DNA of 64,000 bases, taken from Clarkia xantiana subsp. parviflora (lineage: Eukaryota > Streptophyta > Magnoliopsida > Myrtales > Onagraceae). Below the pieces are notes generated by a model, which did not search any database, was not told the DNA's origin, and worked only from the letters and a program-made list of their open reading frames with translations. Location of the stretch: contig JAPTYO010000020.1 in assembly GCA_036873135.1 (NCBI GenBank), forward strand, positions 5,510,081 through 5,574,080, in the 5' to 3' direction. Positions 1-11,218 of the stretch are shown here, piece after piece. A program made the position numbers and the translations under genes. The first letter of the stretch is position 1. Every line of letters starts with the position of its first letter.

Positions 1-2
1 GT

Positions 3-140
3 GTGGCTAGGGTTCCTGACATGAGGCCGAGCATGTTCGAGGTTGTCAAGATGGTTGAAGAGATTAGACAGTTGGATTCTGATACCCGACCGTCTTCTGA
101 TGAGAATAAGTCTAAGGACTCGACTGCACCAACACCTTGA
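3..140 (+). CDS. LRR receptor-like kinase, C-terminal end only
   Basis: The window opens inside the last exon of a plus-strand gene; 45 codons and a TGA stop are visible. The peptide has the pattern PDMRPSMFEVVKMVEEIR followed by a Ser/Asp-rich tail (TRPSSDENKSKDS). This is the end of the kinase fold (last helix, RPxMxEVV motif) plus the tail of plant 'probable inactive' LRR receptor kinases of the At5g58300/At3g02880 type. Such proteins sit in the plasma membrane, with extracellular LRRs and an often catalytically dead kinase domain that signals through partners. The catalytic residues lie outside the window, so activity cannot be judged. The At5g58300-like identity is a family-level assignment from this short tail, supported by the NET4 gene next door. 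Confidence 0.72.
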   Translation: MARVPDMRPSMFEVVKMVEEIRQLDSDTRPSSDENKSKDSTAPTP

Positions 141-532
141 CCGGTTTCGATTCGGTATCTGTGGATTATGATTGTACCACGCTACTGCTGCGCCACTCTG
201 ATTAATGATAGATTTAGAAAAGTATGGTTATTATTGAGTTCACATGTAGATGGATTTGGGGTCATTGATTATTTTTTTCTTTCTTTCTTTATTGAGAAGT
301 GTTTGTTTAACTTGAGTTGATTGGTGACTGCAATTGTATTGAGTTGGACTTATCTATCAGTTGTGTTACTTGTGAGCCAAGGTGGACTCAAGGAGGCTTG
401 GCTCGACTCGACTCGACTCCACTATTCTACTTAGATTGATTGTTTCAAAATGATTGTGAAGTCTACTTTACTCAAATATTCGGTAGCTTCGGGGAGAGCT
501 AAATGATTTTGGTACTCTTCTGAGTTCTGGGA
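141..532. other. LRR-RLK 3' UTR and intergenic DNA
   Basis: No coding potential is seen. The first part is presumably the 3' UTR of the kinase gene. Around 385-425 there is a short run rich in ggctcgactcgactcgactc, resembling the GAGCTCGA-type repeat at 4787-5344. Confidence 0.4.
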
Positions 533-541
533 TAAATTTTA

Positions 542-1075
542 GGGTTAATAAGTAAAAAAACTGTTCAAGGTTTACCCTATGTTAAAATTAGGTGTCTGAA
601 GTTTGAAATATTAAAATGGACTGTCCCAAGTTTCATTTTTGTTGAAATTTGGTGTCTCGGTGTTATTACTTTAGAGAAGTCAATTCCGACGAAACCGTCT
701 GTCAAATTCGAGCTCTCATACACACTCCCTTCTCGTCATCTTGCTGAGACCGTCACCTAAAAAGTTGGTCACATCCGGGTAAGTAAATCTCGCTCTATTG
801 TCCTTGGAAAATGGCTCTACACCACTCTTCTAGAAACTTTTTTTTTAATGTTCAATTTTTAGGTGAAATTTGACGATTTTGTGAAAAGTAAAGAGTGATG
901 GATTATGAGTGAGTTGGTGGGTTGATGAAAATGATGGAATGAAGATGAAAAGACGCACAAAGACACCAAATTTCAACAAAAATTAAACTTGGGACAGTTT
1001 ATTTTAACATTTCAAACTTCAGACACCTAATTTTAACATAGGGTAAACCTTGGACAGTTATTTAGTTATTAACCC
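542..1075. mobile_element. MULE-like MITE family A, copy 1
   Basis: A 534-bp non-coding element. It begins gggttaataa and ends ttattaaccc, with inverted ends extending over about 110 bp (tttaccctatgttaaaatta on the left and its complement on the right). It is flanked by a perfect 9-bp duplication, taaatttta at 533-541 and 1076-1084. Long TIRs and a 9-bp target duplication are the hallmarks of Mutator-like elements. It lies between the kinase gene and NET4. Confidence 0.88.
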
Positions 1076-1084
1076 TAAATTTTA

Positions 1085-1424
1085 AAAATCGGTATTTTTG
1101 TTCCGGTTTCGTGATAAGTATTTAGGTACCAAACTATTCGGAACCGGAACCAAAATGTTTTCTAATTAAGTTATTAACCATTTCTATTCAGTTACATATG
1201 TTTACATATCAATATAATAATTAAACTCTTAGAATGACTTTGTAAAATATTCATGGAAGTAACTGGCTCTAAACTGATACTCGGAACCGATCGGTTCTAA
1301 ATAATTTTGGGACGGTTCCAGTCCAAACGGATCTGATACGGTTCTGAGTAATGGATGTTTAAAACTTGGTACTTATACCCTAATAATTACACAACCGAAA
1401 CTGCTCGTCCCTACTTAATGTGAG
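1085..1424. other. Intergenic DNA with a degenerate GGAACC-type repeat
   Basis: There is no gene. At about 1138-1345, tracts such as ggaaccggaacc and gaaccgatcggttct recur in both orientations, suggesting an old foldback or hAT-type element that I cannot bound. Confidence 0.3.
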
Positions 1425-1439
1425 TATATATATATATTG
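1425..1439 (+). promoter_or_regulatory. Possible NET4 TATA region
   Basis: The stretch tatatatatatatt lies about 360 bp before the donor of the presumed 5' UTR intron. It is the only TATA-like run I see upstream, but alternating TA runs are common in this AT-rich DNA, so support is weak. Confidence 0.2.
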
Positions 1440-1799
1440 TCACGTAGTGAGGTAGTGATTAAAATGTTTCCGAGTAATTTGGAGTTTTTTTTGGGCAGCA
1501 AGTAGATTGATTGGAGTTTGATAATGGAGGTTGCATGTGAGAGAAGCCAGATGGCGGGACAGATGAGGAGAGAGAAAGAAAAGACGGCAATGGCATTGAC
1601 ATCCGCTCCCTTCTTCTTCTTCCTGCTTCGCGGAATCCATGAATTGAACGACAATGCCAAATTTAGGGATGTTGCAACAGAGCTAGAGTCATTTCCTCTT
1701 GTAGTCCAATTCGCCCATTCCATTCCCTCAGCCACCAATCCAGACGACATTCCGCCGCTGCGTCTACCGTCGTCACCTCCTCCTTCTCTACCGCTATCT

Positions 1800-2470
1800 G
1801 TAAGTATCAATTCCGTAATTGCGTTTATTGATTCTGCAAGCTGATTCCGATATCTCGGTAGGTAGATCGCGAATTGGATTATTGATCAGATTTCCATTCT
1901 CTTCATACGTCGATTGATCATGATGATACAGTAAATTTCCGTATTCGGTTTGGTTTTGAGCATCCAGAAATCAATAGAAATTGTTTAGGGTTTTCTGGAA
2001 ACGATTTCCATTGCCGACGTCAATATTCAACGTTTTTTCAAATTAAAGCGACATAAGAATTTGAATTTGCGTAGGAGGTGCTTGTCCGCTCCGACGGTAG
2101 TTGTCGTATTGCACGTCGGTAGAAGTCAAAATTCGCCTTCCCGCGTTTCCGTCCTATTCCCGCCGCTTGGACAGTTTGTTGGACGTCTCTCCGATATTTT
2201 CTCTCTCCTCTTTCGCTTTCTTAAAAGCTCCGACGTCTCCTTCGATTGCGCATTCCATGAGAAATCTAAACCCTAGAATAGATTCTGATTCTTCATCGCC
2301 TTGGCCCTGCGGCGGTTCCAATATCTGCCGTTTGATGTAGTATCGAGTTTGCGCTAAGGTTCCTTCAGTTTGCATAATGACTCCGGTCGTGCTAATTCAA
2401 TGGATTTTGATTAATTCGCGATCACAGTATTCGATTCCGACTCGCTTGATTGATCTCCTTCTTCTTGCAG
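1800..2470 (+). other. Probable 5' UTR intron of NET4
   Basis: A consensus donor (gtaagt) follows a pyrimidine-rich leader of CTCC/CCGCCG composition at about 1740-1799. A good acceptor (cttcttcttgcag) ends at 2470, 22 bp before the NET4 start codon. The 671-bp interval is T-rich and lacks a long reading frame. A leader intron just before the ATG fits plant gene structure; the upstream exon boundary is not determined. Confidence 0.5.
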
Positions 2471-2492
2471 GTTCTAAGGGAGGTGTAGCAGG

Positions 2493-4168
2493 ATGAGCTT
2501 AAAGAGAATGGAATCGAGAAAGCCACACTCGTGGTGGTGGGACAGTTATATCAGTCCCAAGAACTCACGGTGGCTGGCCGACAATCTCGAAGGTAAGTTC
2601 CATGATTATGAACTTCGTCGCTTGGATGAGGCTTTTCAATTACTGCTAAGGCACAAGATATCACCTGCTAAATCGCTTTAGTTAAGCAATTGAATTTGAT
2701 TCTCTTTGCATTTTTGCTTGTCTTGTTCAATTGCATGATGGTACCAGAGATGGAGCAAGCTGTAAAGAAGATGATGAAGCTCATCGAAGAAGACGCAGAT
2801 TCATTCGCCAAAAAAGCAGAAATGTACTACAGAAAGAGACCAGAACTAATCTCCCATGTTGAGGAATTCTACCGCAGGTACAGATCTCTCGCGGAACGCT
2901 ACGATCATTTGACAGGTGATCTGAAGAAGAACATAGCAAACGACCTCCAATCACATAGCTCAGGCTTCTCCGAAATGGCAGTTGATGCTCCATCCCCCGA
3001 CCTGAAACTTGCTCGAAAAAGGTCAGGGCAGCAAGCTGCTGGATTTGATTTCTTCCTCGGATCTGGTTCCAGCTCCGATAATATCATTGGGGACGAATCA
3101 TCTTGCTTAACTGATTCCGAAGCTGATTTTGATTCCTCATCGGTCTACAATGGTGGCGATCACGGCTCGCAAGCACGAATCATCGAGCTAGAAACCGAGC
3201 TCAATGAATTGAAGGAGAGGATGAAGATTCAACAGGAAGAGATATCGGAAAATGTGATTGCTAAATACGAAATCGAGCTCAGAGCGGCAGAGGAAAAGAC
3301 GAATCTTGCAGAGGAAGAAATCTCGAGGTTGAAGGACGAGGTAAAACTGTTCGAATCCCAGATCTCGGACCCTGATTCATTAGCTCTTGTCGAAGAAGTA
3401 AAGGGTCTGAAATCAAAGCTCCACGATTCAAGGATAGAGATTCTGAGCTTGAAGCAAGAGATTGATGAAGGAGTCAACACAGCTAAATCGATCGAAAAGA
3501 GCAAGCAGAATCAAATGATGCAGCAGCTCGAAGTCGCAGTGAGAGACGCTGCTTCCTGGAAAACCAAGTTCAATGCTGAGAGGAGAGAGGCCGGGAAGTT
3601 TCAGGAACGACTGTTGAGATTAAAGGCGAGTTTATCAGACAGGGACAGCGAGATCAGGGAACTGAAGATTGCAGTTTCCGATGCAGAAGAGAAGATCTTC
3701 CCCGAGAAAGCACAGATCAAGTCAGAAATATCGAGGTTGATTGAAGAACGACGGATTCTCGAGGCACAAAATCGCAAACTGGAATCGCAGGGTCGGTTAA
3801 AGCAGGAAGAAATCAAAGAACTCAAAACCGAGATTTCCGGGCAAGAACAGCGTTTCAATATCGTCATCACGGAGAAAGATTCTCAGCTGGAGAATCTAAC
3901 AGAAAAACTAGACAATCTTCGACACGGATTCGAGGAAGAGATCAGTTCGAAAAACGATGAAATTGGTCGAATTAACACAACGACGGGGGTATTGAGGTCG
4001 AGAATCGAAGAGATTGAAAAACAGAGGAAGGCCGTCTCCGAAGAGAAGATTGAGGCGATTCGGCAGCTGTGTTTCTCTCTGGAGTATTACAGAAACGAAT
4101 ACGATGAGCTTCGAGATGCGATTCTTAGTCGGAAACAACATAGGAGGCATGCTATAGCTGCTGCTTAA
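2493..4168 (+). CDS. NET4: NETWORKED 4 (KIP1-like) actin-binding protein
   Basis: Two coding exons, 2493-2592 and 2748-4168, are joined across a 155-bp intron (gtaag...ccag, phase 1). They give 506 aa from the ATG at 2493, or 501 aa from the in-frame ATG at 2508, which starts the usual [13 protein letters not shown]. The NAB actin-binding domain covers about residues 8-90: a WWW triplet, then SPKNSRWL, and across the splice [19 protein letters not shown]...[16 protein letters not shown] Ser/Asp-rich linker follows, then a long coiled coil (about 165-465). The C-terminus has the [20 protein letters not shown] motif, the IRQ region of NET3/NET4 proteins, reported to bind Rab7-type RABG3 at the tonoplast. 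NET4 proteins link actin filaments to the vacuole membrane. Length agrees with Arabidopsis NET4A/B (about 520 aa). The gene looks intact. Confidence 0.9.
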
Positions 4169-4500
4169 GGAGGCAATGAGGTTTCTGTTTTCTGGTGTTT
4201 ATTTTTGGTTTGGGTTGTGGTATAATGGAGATGTAAAGGTAATATGTTACAGGGTTTTGTTTATATGTTTGGTTGGTTTTCATAAATTGTGTTGTATATG
4301 TTGTTGAGGCCTTTGATGATAGAGCCAGTCTCCTGTAAAGGTGTATAAATTATGTTTTTAAGGCATTTTTATTTATGATGATCTTTGAGTATTTGGTATT
4401 GTTGGGTAGCCTCATAAGGTTTGGATAAATTACATGGGCTGTCGATACGATCGGATTTTCAGTCGTTAAATTAGGTGCATCAAATATGTGCAATAGTTGA
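4169..4500. other. NET4 3' UTR and downstream spacer
   Basis: AT/GT-rich sequence without reading frames follows the NET4 stop, with T-rich tracts typical of plant polyadenylation regions up to about 4380. No canonical AATAAA was found. Confidence 0.4.
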
Positions 4501-4519
4501 AATTTGATTAAGTCTCTAT

Positions 4520-4700
4520 CTCCACCATAAGTGGTGGTGGTTTAATGGTTAAGAACATTTGCTCATATTCCGAAGTTCCAAATTCGAAATTCATAAGGGG
4601 CGTAAACTCGGGGGATGACCTCTTAATTATACTAGATCGCCGATGAAACTACGTTGACAGGGCTAATACATGCGTTGATTATTTACTAAGTCTAGTCGGA
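4520..4700 (+). mobile_element. Possible tRNA-derived SINE fragment
   Basis: The segment ggtggtttaatggttaagaa is followed about 35 bp later by gaagttccaaattcgaaatt. These resemble degenerate RNA polymerase III A- and B-boxes at SINE-like spacing. No poly(A) end or target duplication could be fixed, so this is tentative. Confidence 0.3.
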
Positions 4701-4786
4701 AAAATCTCAAATCGTGAACAAGAAATCCCGAGCATTACATGTATTATAGGACAATGTATGTAATTTCTACTGAATTAGTACTAAAT

Positions 4787-5344
4787 AGAGCTATAAACGA
4801 GCCGAGTCGAGCCGAGTATCTGGCAAGCTCGACTCGAGCCGAGTATCTGGCAAGCTCGACTCGAGCCGAGTATCTGGCAAGCTCGACTCGACTCAGTTTA
4901 TTCGAGCTCTAGCTCGAACTCGACCGAGCCTTAATTTTTCAAGCTCGAGCTCGACTTGATTCAATACTCTACGAGTTCGAGCTCGGCTCGATAAGGTTAA
5001 AAAAAAAAATTCAATTAAATTATAAATGGCGCACCTTAGGTCGAACTCGACTAGATTAGGCATTTGACTCAAAATCGAGCTCGAACTCGACTTGAACTCA
5101 GTATATACATATATAACATTATTACGTAAAGCTCGAAAAACTCGAATTCGAACTCGACTCGAATAAGCAAAACAAAAAAGCTCGATTAGGCTCGCGAGCC
5201 TCTCGAGTCGAGTACCAGTGAACTTTAACTCGACTCGGTATAAAAAAAACTCGACTCGAGTTGAAATTTAGCGAGCCGAATCCGAATATTGACCGAGCCA
5301 ATCTCGAGCAGCTCACGAGTAGCTTGACTCGTTTACGCCCCTAA
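4787..5344. mobile_element. hAT-like MITE rich in GAGCTCGA motifs
   Basis: A 558-bp non-coding element runs from agagctataaacgag to ctcgtttacgcccctaa; the ends are imperfect inverted repeats built around (g)taaacgag. An 8-bp duplication tactaaat (4779-4786 and 5345-5352) flanks it, as for hAT elements. The interior is made of gagccgag/gctcgactcg blocks in both orientations. It contains three tandem copies of a 27-bp unit (gccgagtatctggcaagctc plus 7 bp) at 4811-4891. Its right end was later copied in the tandem triplication. Confidence 0.6.
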
Positions 5345-6823
5345 TACTAAATATAGATTCATGTCTTTCTTGTTCTACTAGCTATGAATAAATCCTCACA
5401 TAGATAAATTCTACCCCAACCAGTATAAACTGTAGTTAATAATTTGGTACTCACTCAACAATCGAAAGAAATGAAGCCTCTAATCGGCCCCACCTTAGAG
5501 TGGCGGTTGGGTCAAGGTGCTACGTTTAACCCCTATCTTCAGACATATATTATTCACTTCTTACGTGAAGAAATACATCCTAAGGAGTTATAGTTTTTTT
5601 TTTTTTTTTAGCGAGCCGAATTCGAATATTGACCGAGCCAATCTCGAGCAGCTCACGAGTAGCTTGACTCGTTTACGCCCCTAATACTAAATATAGATTC
5701 ATGTCTTTCTTAGGGTTAATAACTAAAAAACTTTCCAAGGTTTACCCTATGTTAAAATTAGGTGTCTGAAGTTTGAAATGTTAAAATGGACTGTCCCAAG
5801 TTTCATTTTTGTTGAAATTTGGTGTCTCGGTGTGATTACTTTAGAGAAGTCAATTCCGACGAAACTGTCTGTCAAATTCGAGCTCTCATACACACACCCA
5901 TCTCGTTATCTTGCCGAGAACGTCACCTAAAATGTTGGTCACATCCGGGCAAGTAAATCTCGCTCTATTGTCCTTGGAAAATGGCTCTACACCACTCTTC
6001 TAGAAACTTTTTTTTTAATGTTCAATTTTTAGGTGAAATTTGACGATTTTGTGAAAAGTAAATATTGACTGATTATGAGTGGGTTGGTAGGTTGATGAAA
6101 ATGATTGAATGGAGATGAAAAGACGCATAAAGACACCAAATTTCAACAAAAATGAAACTTGGACAGTCCATTTTAACATTTCAAACTTCAGACACTTAAT
6201 TTTAACATAGGGTAAACCTTGGACAGTTTTTTAGTTATTAACCCTCTTTCTTATTCTACTAGCTATGAATAAATTCTCACATAGAGAAATTCTAACCCAA
6301 CCAGTATAAATTGTAGTTAATAATTTGGTACTCACTCAACAATCGAAAGAAAGGAAGCCTCAAATCGGCCCCACCTTAGAGTGGCGGTTGGGTCGAGGTG
6401 CTACGTTTAACCCCTATCTTCAGACTTATATTATTCACTTCTTACGTGAAGAAATACATCCTAAGGAGTTATAGTTTTTTTTTTAGCGAGCCGAATTCGA
6501 ATATTGACCGAGCCAATCTCGAGCAGCTCACGAGTAGCTTGACTCGTTTACGCCGCTAATACTAAATATAGATTCATGTCTTTCTTGTTCTACTAGCTAT
6601 GAATGAATTCTCACATAGAGAAATTCTACCCCAACCAGTATAAATTGTAGTTAATAATTTGGTACTCACTCAACAACTGAAAGGAAGGAAGCCTCTAATC
6701 GCCCCCACCTTAGAGTGGCGGTTGGGTCGAGGTGCTACGTTTAACCCCTATCTTCAGACTTATATTATTCACTTCTTACTTGAAGAAATACATTCTAAGG
6801 AGTTATGATTTTTTTTTTTTTTT
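5270..6823. repeat. Tandem triplication of a ~335-340 bp unit
   Basis: Three consecutive copies start with agcgagccgaat at 5270, 5610 and 6485. Each runs through ctcgtttacgcc, ctagctatgaat, cggccccaccttagagtggc and a terminal T-run. The unit joins the right end of the hAT-like MITE to its downstream flank. Copy 2 is longer only because it carries MITE 5713-6244. Copies differ by a few percent. No coding frame runs through the unit. Confidence 0.88.
5713..6244. mobile_element. MULE-like MITE family A, copy 2
   Basis: 532 bp, gggttaataa...ttattaaccc, with a perfect 9-bp duplication tctttctta (5704-5712, 6245-6253). The uninterrupted target is visible in tandem copies 1 and 3 (tctttcttgttctactagc), confirming the insertion boundaries directly. 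Confidence 0.93.
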
Positions 6824-7700
6824 TGTAAATACAAGGAAAAGCTAAATAAACTGCAATCAGTCTGTAATACTTCGAATTTGGGATAAACATAAGCAATCGT
6901 ACAAAACACAAGACTCTAATTTTTAGGGAGATTATGCAAAGTAACAAAAGTTCCGTTCTCCATTCCTAACTAATCTACAATCTTGTTTACTTCCTTGAAG
7001 ATGTATCTTAACTTGAAGTTCTCAAACGACAAAAGCAATTTCATGCAATCCAAAATTAAATGCATTAGCGGACTATCCTGAATAGATTCTTCAGAGATGA
7101 GATAAATTGGTATCCATCTCCAAAAAAATCGATTTTATGGATAGATTTTGGGCTAAGACTAAGCCATCTCTTAAAGCCCACATATTTAACCTCCATGTTC
7201 ATTTCTCAACACTCTCCGTCCACTCGCAGGTCCTGGTAACCAAATGCAGATCCATCTATATTTATTTTAATCCAATACATTGGAGGATGAGACCACTTAA
7301 CATGAATCGTGGTAGTGCTTCTCAACTGGTTGGACTTCACAAGAGTAATAATAAGCTCGGTTGTTTGAACTGACTTAAATGCAGATATATTCTAAGATAA
7401 AGCCATTCTTTCGAATAATGAGGAATTCCTATTTTTCTAAATTGTCCAAATTGCCGTAGTGGAGATAAATCTCCACTCTAACCCGGAATTGTGCTTTGAA
7501 CAAGCCATGCGTCAACATTAAAGTCAAGTGAGAACAAATCTGGACAAATAATGGTAGCTCCCAAATATGTCCAAATTTTCTTTGCATAGTATTGCTGTCC
7601 TGAAAACTTGGATTTTATCATCTCCCTCATGTCCACATACCGCACATAAAAGGGCAACATTTAGAAGCCCTTCTATTCAAATGTTTAACAATTTTTTTTA

Positions 7701-8234
7701 GGGTTAATAACTAAAAAAAATGTCCAAGGTTTACCCTATGTTAAAATTAGGTGTCTGAAGTTTCAAATGTTAAATTGTAGTGTTCAAGGTTTCATTTTTG
7801 TTAAAATGTGGTGTCTCGGTGTGATTAATTTAGAGATGTCAATCCCGACGTATCCGTCTGTCAAATTCGAGCTTCCATACACACTCTCATCTCGTCATCT
7901 TGCCGGGACCATCACCTAAGAAGTTGGCCACATCTGCGCAATTAAATCTCGCTCTGTTGTCATTGGAAAATGGCTCCACACCACCCTTCTAGAAACTTTT
8001 TTTTTAATGTTCAATTTTTGGGTGAAATTTGACGATTTTGTGAAAAGTAAAGATTGATGGATTATGAGTGGGTGGGTGTGTTGATGAAAATGATTGAATG
8101 AAGATGAAAAGACACGTAGAGACACCAAATTTCAACAAAAATGAAACTTGGGACAGTCCATTTTAACATTTCAAACTTCAGACATCTAATTTTAATATAG
8201 GGTAAATCTTGGACAGTTTTTTAGTTATTAACCC
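7701..8234. mobile_element. MULE-like MITE family A, copy 3
   Basis: 534 bp with the same ends and interior as copies 1 and 2. The 9-bp target duplication is a T-run (tttttttta on the left, nine T then A on the right), so it matches only to within one slippage step. Inserted in the old LINE. Confidence 0.85.
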
Positions 8235-8446
8235 TTTTTTTTTATTGAGACACAACCAGATAAAGACCTGCATTCTTGGAGTTGTGATACAACACCATAT
8301 TCAGCTCCAATATCTATTAAACATATCATCAAATCTATTATTTCTGTCAAGGAGAAATTTTTGCACAACAACCACATTAGGAATATCATGTGGTGTTCCA
8401 GTCCAAATTTTCTTAGAGTTTTGTTGAGACTTTTGAGAAGTCCGAC

Positions 8447-9527
8447 CAGTGTTATCAGAACCGGACCGGAGTACGAATCAGATGGGTGTCTGGTTCCCGA
8501 TTCGGGCAGTTCGAACCGGTTCGAACCTGGTCCGACCGTATCTATGTGGCCTGTGGGAGCTGTTACTTTGGGAGGTGGAACGCCATCATTATCACTCAAC
8601 TTTAAAAAAAAAAAAAAAAAACTTTACCATACCATCTTTTTCTTCGTTCGTACACTTTTTGAAACTCAAACACAAAAACAAGGGGAACTTGGTCCATAAC
8701 TGAAAATAACTAACGGCGCATCTCTCAGATGCACATTAGCATTGCTAATGCGGATGAATGTGAATGTAGCAATGCTAATGTGCATCTGAGAGATGCGATG
8801 TGTTTGAGTTTCAAAAAGTGGGTATTTGGGTGATTTGTCCTCTTCCTTCCTCTAATCCCAACATGTTTTTTTTTTAATAAAAGCCAACATGAAGATGATT
8901 CAGTAGAATTTGTAGCCAATCTCTTTCATAAAATCTATTCCGGGGTTACTGACAATAAGACCGCCACCAAGGATAGTAGTCGTAGCCATCTCCTTTATCG
9001 AACCACTTCATCGAGAAGAAAAAGAAGATTAGAGCAACATTATCAGAAGATTCAGAACGATGACTCTATGGCTTCTGATTCTTCTTCCTCTAAAAACATC
9101 ACCACACCAAGAAGAAATTAACAATTGTGGATAAGAAGAAAAATAAGGGTAAACAACGCAAATCATCTGAGAAGTGACCAGAACTAGTCGTGGCGGAGAA
9201 TAGACCTGCGACGGCGTGACTGACGGTGAGACTCACTGAATAGAGCTCTGAGAGCCGCGGAGCTGAGCAATAAGAGTTGATGTCTTCTTTTGCTAGGGTT
9301 TTAACCCATTTAATTTTAGATTTTCAATTTTTTCCCCCCGTTTGGGTACTGAACCGGTGGCCCGGTGGACCGTCCGGTCCGCTGAAAACCGGCCGGTTCT
9401 CTAAAAAACCGGGTATTGGACCCGGTTCGCTTCCTTTCCGGTCTTTTTATTAACCGAATCGATTGAGAAATCGATTTCCGGTCCAATTCGGTCGGACCGC
9501 CAATCCGATCCGGTTCTGATAACACTG
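8447..9527. mobile_element. hAT-like non-autonomous element (CAGTGTTATCAG ends)
   Basis: A 1081-bp element with an 18-bp perfect TIR (cagtgttatcagaaccgg and its complement) and a perfect 8-bp duplication agtccgac (8439-8446, 9528-9535). The CAGTG-type end and 8-bp duplication indicate hAT. Both ends are rich in ccgg/aaccgg tracts. The middle (about 8840-9300) has an exon-like composition (aag/gaa-rich) but no long frame. A nested hairpin lies at 8717-8797. Inserted in the old LINE. Confidence 0.9.
8717..8797. repeat. Perfect 31-bp hairpin inside the hAT-like element
   Basis: Arms of 31 bp are perfectly complementary: cgcatctctcagatgcacat... at 8717-8747 and its complement at 8767-8797. They are separated by a 19-nt loop. 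A second, outer complementary pair, actttttgaaactcaaacac (about 8656) and gtgtttgagtttcaaaaagt (about 8802), extends the foldback. It looks like a small foldback MITE that landed in the larger element. Confidence 0.85.
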
Positions 9528-9935
9528 AGTCCGACTCACTTTAACATCCAAAACATCTTTCATAGTAAGAAAATTTTCCTTTTTTAAGAAAGGACCATGG
9601 ATAATGAATCTTAGGCTAGAGTTACCAACCCAAATATTATCCCACAGATTTACTTTTTTTTTTTTCTTTTGGCCAAATCCCACGGATTTACTTAGTTTCC
9701 CTTTTTACCTTGCTTAATAGCTCGTCAAGTAGATGAATCAAACTTTGGTTCTTCTTTAGTGTGTTTGCATACTTATCTTCAAAATCCTAGACTAAGGGGC
9801 ATCGATTTTTCTATTCTCCATAGAAAGTTGGCTAGCATAGCTTTTTTTATTGTCCAAGGAAGATGAGATATTAAATTCTCACCGGTCTCTTGGGAGAGTA
9901 ACTGTATTCCAGTTAAAACCATATAATTTTCTTTT

Positions 9936-11218
9936 GGGTTAATAACCTAGGAAATGTACGAAGTTTGGCCCATGTTAACCGGAGAGGTCTGAAGTTTTAA
10001 ATGTTGATTTGAGAGGTATGAGGTTTCAACTTTGTGGATATAAAATGTCTCCGTTAATTTTTTCCGTTAAAACTGACGGAAGTTGGTCACATGATTGTCA
10101 TGTGACCGGAAATAAAATTAAATTAAAAAAATGCCCTTCTATCAAGTGTGCCCCTCACATGCTTGAAGTGAAAAGACAAAAATGCCCTTAAAGCCACCAC
10201 GGCTCCGGCTCCAGCGACCACCACCTGACTCCGGCTCCAGCGACCACCACCCGACTCCGGCAACCACCATCCCGACTGCGGCGACCACCATCCCGGCTCC
10301 GGCGACCACCATCCCGGCTCCGGCGACCACCATCCCGACTCCGGCGACCACCATCCAACTCTGGCGACCGCCACCACGGCTCCGATTGGGCCCAAATCGG
10401 AGCCACAAAACTCCGATCGGAGCCAAAAAGCTCTGTACATCATGATTGTGTTTGGATTCCGTTTCAATTGCCATCCATGGATTCTTTCGTTAAACGGTTA
10501 GGGTTTCTTTTTCCTCCTGAAATAGAGCGTTCGGTATGAAAATCTGCTGTTTCCGATATGCGAGGATGAAAAATGGAAGCGAGTGACTAGGTCAGTTTTG
10601 TAGATTGATGATTGATTCTCTGGTTCCTGTTGCTTTCTGTGTGAGGTTGCTGTGATTGAGCTTAATTTGATAGTTTGGGTGCATTGGATTTTCCTGTGCC
10701 CCGTTCTGGCTTCCTATATGCATATTTACTGTTGAAGGTGATCATTTTTTAGGTTCAATTGGTACGTATACAACTGAGGGTTCCTGAATTTGGCTGGACT
10801 ACTCAGAAAGTATTCCATTTTCTCAATTTCCTGGTGAATGGGGTCTGTAGTTGGTAGCTCCGATTTGGGCCTAATCGGAGCCGTAGTGGCGGTCGTCGGA
10901 GTTGGGTGGTGGTCGCCGGAGCTGAGGTGGTGGTGGCCGAAGTCGGGGTGGTGGTGGCCGGAGCCGGGTGGCAGTGGACGGAGCCGGGGGTAATTTTGTC
11001 ATTTCACATTTCTTCAAATAAGATATTAAATAAAACCAAATATTCAAAGGGACAAGAATGTCATTTCATACAATTCTGTTAAATTTAACCTTAAAAATGG
11101 ACGAAAAACCTTAAATCAACAAAGTTGAAACTTCAGACCTTTCAAATTAACTTTTGAAACTTCAGACCTCTCCAGTTAACATGAGACAAACTTCAGACAT
11201 TTCCTAGGTTATTAACCA
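9936..11218. mobile_element. MULE-like element with GC-rich and gene-like interior
   Basis: A 1.28-kb element. Its ends ggttaataacctaggaaatg and the complement form a TIR, and the flanks atttctttt/ttttctttt form a 9-bp duplication with one mismatch. Inside the ends are subterminal inverted blocks of clustered tccggcgaccaccatcc repeats (10195-10395) and their complement (about 10855-10990). Between them, 10440-10850 is unlike the rest: it has a TTAGGGTTTCTTTTTCC leader-like tract and intron-like T-rich sequence, suggesting captured host DNA. No transposase is encoded. Confidence 0.75.
10195..10395 (+). repeat. Minisatellite of (c)tccggcgaccaccatcc units
   Basis: About ten imperfect copies of an 18-bp unit, ctccggcgaccaccatcc. 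It gives open frames in several registers, but these are low-complexity (TTIPAPATTIP) and are not genes. Confidence 0.85.

Noticed and set aside
1518..1844. 108-codon plus-strand frame upstream of NET4
   Set aside because: It crosses a strong GTAAGT donor, has low-complexity F/P runs and matches no family I know; more likely leader and intron sequence.
10123..10474. Overlapping 70-114 codon frames in several registers and both strands
   Set aside because: All are produced by the tccggcgaccaccatcc minisatellite; the peptides are simple repeats.
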